Part shown: piece after piece, positions 37,910 through 38,205 of the stretch
How positions within the stretch are numbered: the first letter of the stretch is position 1
Layout of the letters: every line of letters begins with the position of its first letter
The notes under the pieces: model-generated
The model's database searches: none
Told to the model about the DNA's origin: nothing
Seen by the model: only the letters and a program-made list of their open reading frames with translations
Assembly (NCBI GenBank): GCA_012718985.1
Contig: JAAYBG010000099.1
Location: forward strand, 1 to 38,205
Direction of reading: 5' to 3'
Length of the DNA stretch: 38,205 nucleotides
Source of the DNA: Acholeplasmataceae bacterium
GTDB taxonomy: Bacteria > Bacillota_I > Bacilli_A > ML615J-28 > CAG-698
Translations under genes and position numbers: made by a program

Positions 37910-38036
37910 ATAATCACCACTTTTATACATAAAGATTAGTCTTATTATACCAATTTTTCTTCCTATTAACAATACATTTTTGTCATTCTTATTTGTTTTA
38001 AAAAAACAGAAACATATTTTTTTATTGAAAAACGAC

Positions 38037-38065
38037 TTGAATAAAACCTACTTTTATGATAATAT
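38037..38065 (+). promoter_or_regulatory. Promoter for the tRNA operon
   Basis: TTGAAT - 17 nt - TAATAT upstream of tRNA-Arg. Confidence 0.5.
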
Positions 38066-38081
38066 ATTTGTGTTTTAATAT

Positions 38082-38158
38082 GCGCCCATAGTTCAATTGG
38101 ATAGAGCGTCTGGCTTCGAACCAGAAAGTTACGGGTTCAAGTCCTGTTGGGCGTACCA
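38082..38158 (+). tRNA. tRNA-Arg (anticodon TCG), CCA encoded
   Basis: GCGCCCA/TGGGCGT acceptor, D-stem GTTC/GAGC, anticodon stem TCTGG-CTTCGAA-CCAGA, T arm ACGGG-TTCAAGT-CCTGT, A-CCA. Confidence 0.95.
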
Positions 38159-38159
38159 T

Positions 38160-38205
38160 GGCCTGTTGGAGAAGCGGTTTAACTCATAAGCCTCTCAAGC
38201 TTACA
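38160..38205 (+). tRNA. tRNA-Glu (anticodon CTC), truncated by the window end
   Basis: GGCCTGT TG, D-arm GAG-AAGCGGTTTAA-CTC, anticodon stem TAAGC-CTCTCAA-GCTTA; 3' half lies outside the window. Confidence 0.65.

Noticed and set aside
1-38205. CRISPR arrays, rRNA genes, restriction-modification or other canonical defence systems
   Set aside because: No regularly spaced repeats, rRNA words or signature defence proteins seen. The only repeat arrays are the 12-bp and 23-bp tandem copies described above.

Overview
38.2 kb window from a low-GC Firmicutes/Mollicutes-like chromosome. Almost every real gene is on the minus strand. TGA is used as a stop (e.g. MFS gene, AlbA_2 gene), so the standard bacterial code applies. 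Most of the window is housekeeping or metabolic: partial TRAP-type permease, gamma-glutamyltranspeptidase lipoprotein, ArsB/NhaD-type permease, XRE regulator, two TrmA/RlmD-family rRNA methyltransferases, GH2 enzyme, three NAGPA-type phosphodiester glycosidases, cardiolipin synthase, PPi-type phosphofructokinase, GAPDH, AroQ, Bax-inhibitor-1 family protein, PolC, YtcJ-like amidohydrolase, CehA-like PHP hydrolase, M42 peptidase, MFS transporter with small membrane proteins, and a PlsC-zinc ribbon fusion. One complete tRNA-Arg and one truncated tRNA-Glu close the window. The most interesting signals sit next to the two rlmD/rumA paralogs. (i) Each has a gene with an AlbA_2/COG2865-type C-terminal winged helix downstream of its 3' end. 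(ii) Short rlmD 3'-end shards lie nearby, resembling integration scars. (iii) The DNA encoding the NDQI/NDRI peptide repeats recurs in each gene's upstream region; in one case it lies exactly between and downstream of good -35/-10 boxes. This suggests a repeat that is both peptide-coding and an operator. A lipoprotein with a single in-frame TGA is translationally coupled to the AlbA_2 gene. No rRNA, CRISPR array or complete transposon was seen. All family calls come from reading motifs; no database search was run.
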